The position numbers were made by a program, and so were the translations under genes. Shown one piece after another: positions 63,067 through 64,000 of a DNA stretch of 64,000 nucleotides; the first letter of the stretch is position 1, and the number at the start of each line of letters is the position of its first letter. Origin of the DNA: JANQIV01 sp050117315 (GTDB lineage: Bacteria > Bacteroidota > Ignavibacteria > Ignavibacteriales > Melioribacteraceae); contig JASFMY010000018.1 of NCBI GenBank assembly GCA_050117315.1, forward strand, positions 1 through 64,000, read 5' to 3'. The notes below the pieces were generated by a model. It searched no databases, was not told the DNA's origin, and saw nothing but the letters and a program-made list of their open reading frames with translations.

Positions 63067-63098
63067 CCCGGCAACAGCCGGGTAGCAGACCTTCGCCT
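63049..63098 (-). pseudogene. tRNA-Cys 3'-half remnant
   Basis: On the minus strand the anticodon-stem region GGCGAAGGTCTGC is identical to tRNA-Cys, as are the acceptor end and 3' part of the T arm. Between them the variable loop and 5' T-stem are replaced by a short unrelated hairpin (CCCGGC-TGTT-GCCGGG). The 5' half of the tRNA is absent; instead the GIY-YIG stop codon abuts the remnant directly. It cannot make a tRNA. Confidence 0.85.
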
Positions 63099-63339
63099 AT
63101 TTATTTATCGAATCAAGAAAGTTTCTACCGGCATGTGTCTTTAAAAACTTCTCTCTTTTTAGAGCATCGGATTTGTTATTAAATTCTTCGGTATAAATTA
63201 GTTCAAAAGGTTTTCTGAATTTTGTGGATTTGACTTTACCGTCATTATGTTCTGAGATTCTCCTATCAAGATTAGAAGACATCCCGATGTATCTTTTCCC
63301 GTCTTTTATGCTTTTAAGTATGTAGACAAAATATTGCAT
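63097..63339 (-). CDS. Small GIY-YIG nuclease (UPF0213-like)
   Basis: Start placed at ATG 63339, giving MQYFVYILKSIKDGKRYIGMS; an in-frame ATG nine codons upstream lies inside the repeat. The 80-residue protein is a complete single-domain GIY-YIG nuclease: YFVYILKS (the GIY part reads V-Y-I), KRYIGMSSNLDRRISEHNDG (YIG and catalytic Arg), KSTKFRKPFELIYTEEF, and DALKREKFLKTHAGRNFL with the catalytic Glu. Such proteins are widespread with unknown roles; homing-type relatives cut specific DNA. The ORF starts right after the tRNA-Cys terminator and ends exactly at a duplicated tRNA-Cys 3' half, suggesting a minimal mobile unit. Confidence 0.88.
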   Translation of the reverse strand: MQYFVYILKSIKDGKRYIGMSSNLDRRISEHNDGKVKSTKFRKPFELIYTEEFNNKSDALKREKFLKTHAGRNFLDSINK

Positions 63340-63340
63340 A

Positions 63341-63373
63341 AAAAAGAAAACCCGCTTAAGCAACAACCGGGTT
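63341..63373 (-). terminator. Terminator of tRNA-Cys
   Basis: On the minus strand AACCCG and CGGGTT form a stem (63368-63373 with 63349-63354) followed by TTTTCTTTTTT. It begins 15 bases after the tRNA 3' end and immediately precedes the GIY-YIG start codon. Confidence 0.75.
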
Positions 63374-63405
63374 ATGTATATTATTAGAGGCGGCGGTCGG
63401 ATTCG
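63344..63405. repeat. Direct repeat, right copy (inside and downstream of intact tRNA-Cys)
   Basis: This is the partner of 63005-63066 and covers the last 18 bases of the intact tRNA-Cys together with its terminator hairpin. Confidence 0.9.
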
Positions 63406-63461
63406 AACCGACGAATAAAGGTTTTGCAGACCTTCGCCTTAGACCACTTGGCCACACCGCC
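63388..63461 (-). tRNA. tRNA-Cys (GCA)
   Basis: A full cloverleaf on the minus strand: acceptor GGCGGTG with CGCCGCC, anticodon GCA at 63425-63427, T arm GTCGG-TTCGAAT-CCGAC, and U at the discriminator position, which is the cysteine identity base. CCA is not encoded. It is the second tRNA of a Gly-Cys pair, separated by 44 bases that hold a terminator-like hairpin. Confidence 0.95.
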
Positions 63462-63472
63462 AAAATTTAAGC

Positions 63473-63498
63473 AAAAAAAATCCACTATTGTGGATTTT
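63473..63498 (-). terminator. Terminator-like hairpin between tRNA-Gly and tRNA-Cys
   Basis: On the minus strand AAAATCCAC (63490-63498) pairs with GTGGATTTT (63477-63485) around a four-base loop, followed by a run of Ts (63473-63480). It should end much of the tRNA-Gly transcription; tRNA-Cys would then need read-through or its own promoter, which I cannot identify. Confidence 0.75.
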
Positions 63499-63505
63499 TA
63501 ACTAG

Positions 63506-63578
<73 letters not shown>

Positions 63579-63615
63579 ATAAATGTCTAATGAACATTCA
63601 ACAAAATTGAGATTT

Positions 63616-63647
63616 CAAATATAAAATTGTTTTCACTTTTTAACAAA
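63616..63647 (-). promoter_or_regulatory. Bacteroidota-type promoter of the tRNA-Gly/tRNA-Cys unit
   Basis: TTTG (63644-63647), a 20-base spacer and TATATTTG (63616-63623) on the minus strand match the TTTG/TAnnTTTG consensus of this superphylum. Transcription should start near 63609, about 30 bases before tRNA-Gly. Confidence 0.65.
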
Positions 63648-63663
63648 TAAAAAATGTACTTTT

Positions 63664-64000
63664 TTATTTTCTGCTTCCGTGAATATATCCCCTGTATGGT
63701 CTTGAATGCTGAACAGAAATAAAACATTTGTCATCAACTTCTTCAACCAATTTAATAACTCCCCTTAAATCCTTTCTCCTAACAATTGCTATAGCAACAG
63801 ATGAGTTACCAAACCCTCCCTCTGTCGGAATTAAAGTACATGCAAAATCAGATTGACGCAGCTTTGCAGCAATTTCGCGTGTTAGTTTTTGGGAAATAAT
63901 ATTTATTTGCGCATATCCCAGACCAATTTTCTGTTCAAGTGTAATTCCCGTTAAATTTCCCAAACCGAAACCTACCGCATAACCTATCAGGTTAATGGTG
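63664..64000 (-). CDS. UPF0316/DUF2179-family membrane protein, C-terminal part (start outside window)
   Basis: The frame is open to the window edge, so the N-terminus and first membrane helices are missing. What remains starts TINLIGYAVGFGLGNLTGITLEQKIGLGYA, like the membrane-exit region of UPF0316 proteins (a B. subtilis YebE-type family), followed by the soluble DUF2179 domain: LRQSDFACTLIPTEGGFGNSS, AIAIVRRKDLRGVIKLV and FISVQHSRPYRGYI. Its role is unknown; DUF2179 domains may bind a small ligand. It is upstream of the tRNA-Gly promoter in the same direction. Confidence 0.8.
   Translation of the reverse strand, partial: TINLIGYAVGFGLGNLTGITLEQKIGLGYAQINIISQKLTREIAAKLRQSDFACTLIPTEGGFGNSSVAIAIVRRKDLRGVIKLVEEVDDKCFISVQHSRPYRGYIHGSRK

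Noticed and set aside
63049..63098. A second functional tRNA-Cys
   Set aside because: The 5' half is missing and the T-arm 5' strand is replaced, so no cloverleaf can form.

Overview
The window reads as chromosome of an AT-rich, Gram-negative member of the Bacteroidota/Chlorobiota/Ignavibacteriota superphylum, most likely an Ignavibacteria-like organism (inference). Signs seen in the sequence are two PorV-like outer-membrane proteins next to a protein with a type IX secretion C-terminal sorting domain, a bacillithiol BshC gene, a TPR protein and an M1 peptidase of the kind common in this group, many TTG starts, and two promoters with the TAnnTTTG -7 box typical of this superphylum.

Layout. 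1-2.6 kb is accessory or decaying DNA: the 3' part of an IS110-family transposase with a structured non-coding tail, a Fic-family gene killed by a stop codon and deletions, a 24-bp repeat, a 29-bp palindrome, and a 21-bp minisatellite with an 84-bp higher-order period, followed by a small Cys-rich protein. 2.6-5.3 kb is larEBC on the minus strand (nickel-pincer cofactor synthesis). 5.5-7.7 kb is bshC and a membrane protein. 7.8-13.4 kb holds a flippase-like protein, two GT2 glycosyltransferases, a NodB deacetylase, a DUF1207-like protein and a site-2 protease. 13.6-17.9 kb is an export cassette: lipoprotein, T9SS cargo and two PorV-like barrels. 17.9-23.5 kb is a surface glycan cluster (FemAB/GNAT-like, GT4s, Wzx-like flippase, GT9). 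The SRP RNA gene follows at 23.54 kb.

23.7-38 kb holds an NhaC antiporter, uvrC, glgC, an M1 peptidase, lpxH, a class A PBP, the hpnCDE squalene genes and a eukaryote-type citrate synthase. 38.1-42.9 kb is one giant gene (1592 aa) joining an acyl-CoA-synthetase-like adenylation domain, a large unrecognised middle region and a GNAT domain. 43-54.6 kb is a housekeeping block: pyrG, a TPR protein, purN, purH, the rod-shape operon mreBCD-mrdA-rodA, and pyrF. 54.6-61.6 kb has a DUF2851 protein, etfB-etfA-bifunctional nuclease (minus strand), clpS, a YchF-like GTPase and pepD, ending in a terminator shared with a 31-aa membrane ORF on the opposite strand.

61.9-64 kb is the second accessory region: a two-receiver response regulator whose first receiver lacks the phospho-Asp, a 42-bp palindromic satellite, and a small GIY-YIG nuclease gene lying exactly between the intact tRNA-Cys/terminator and a displaced copy of the tRNA-Cys 3' half/terminator. 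That layout looks like a minimal tRNA-targeting mobile element. tRNA-Gly, with a clear TTTG-N20-TATATTTG promoter, and a partial UPF0316 gene close the window. The best candidates for something undescribed are the GIY-YIG/tRNA unit, the 1592-aa fusion protein, and the 21-bp-based satellites at both ends.
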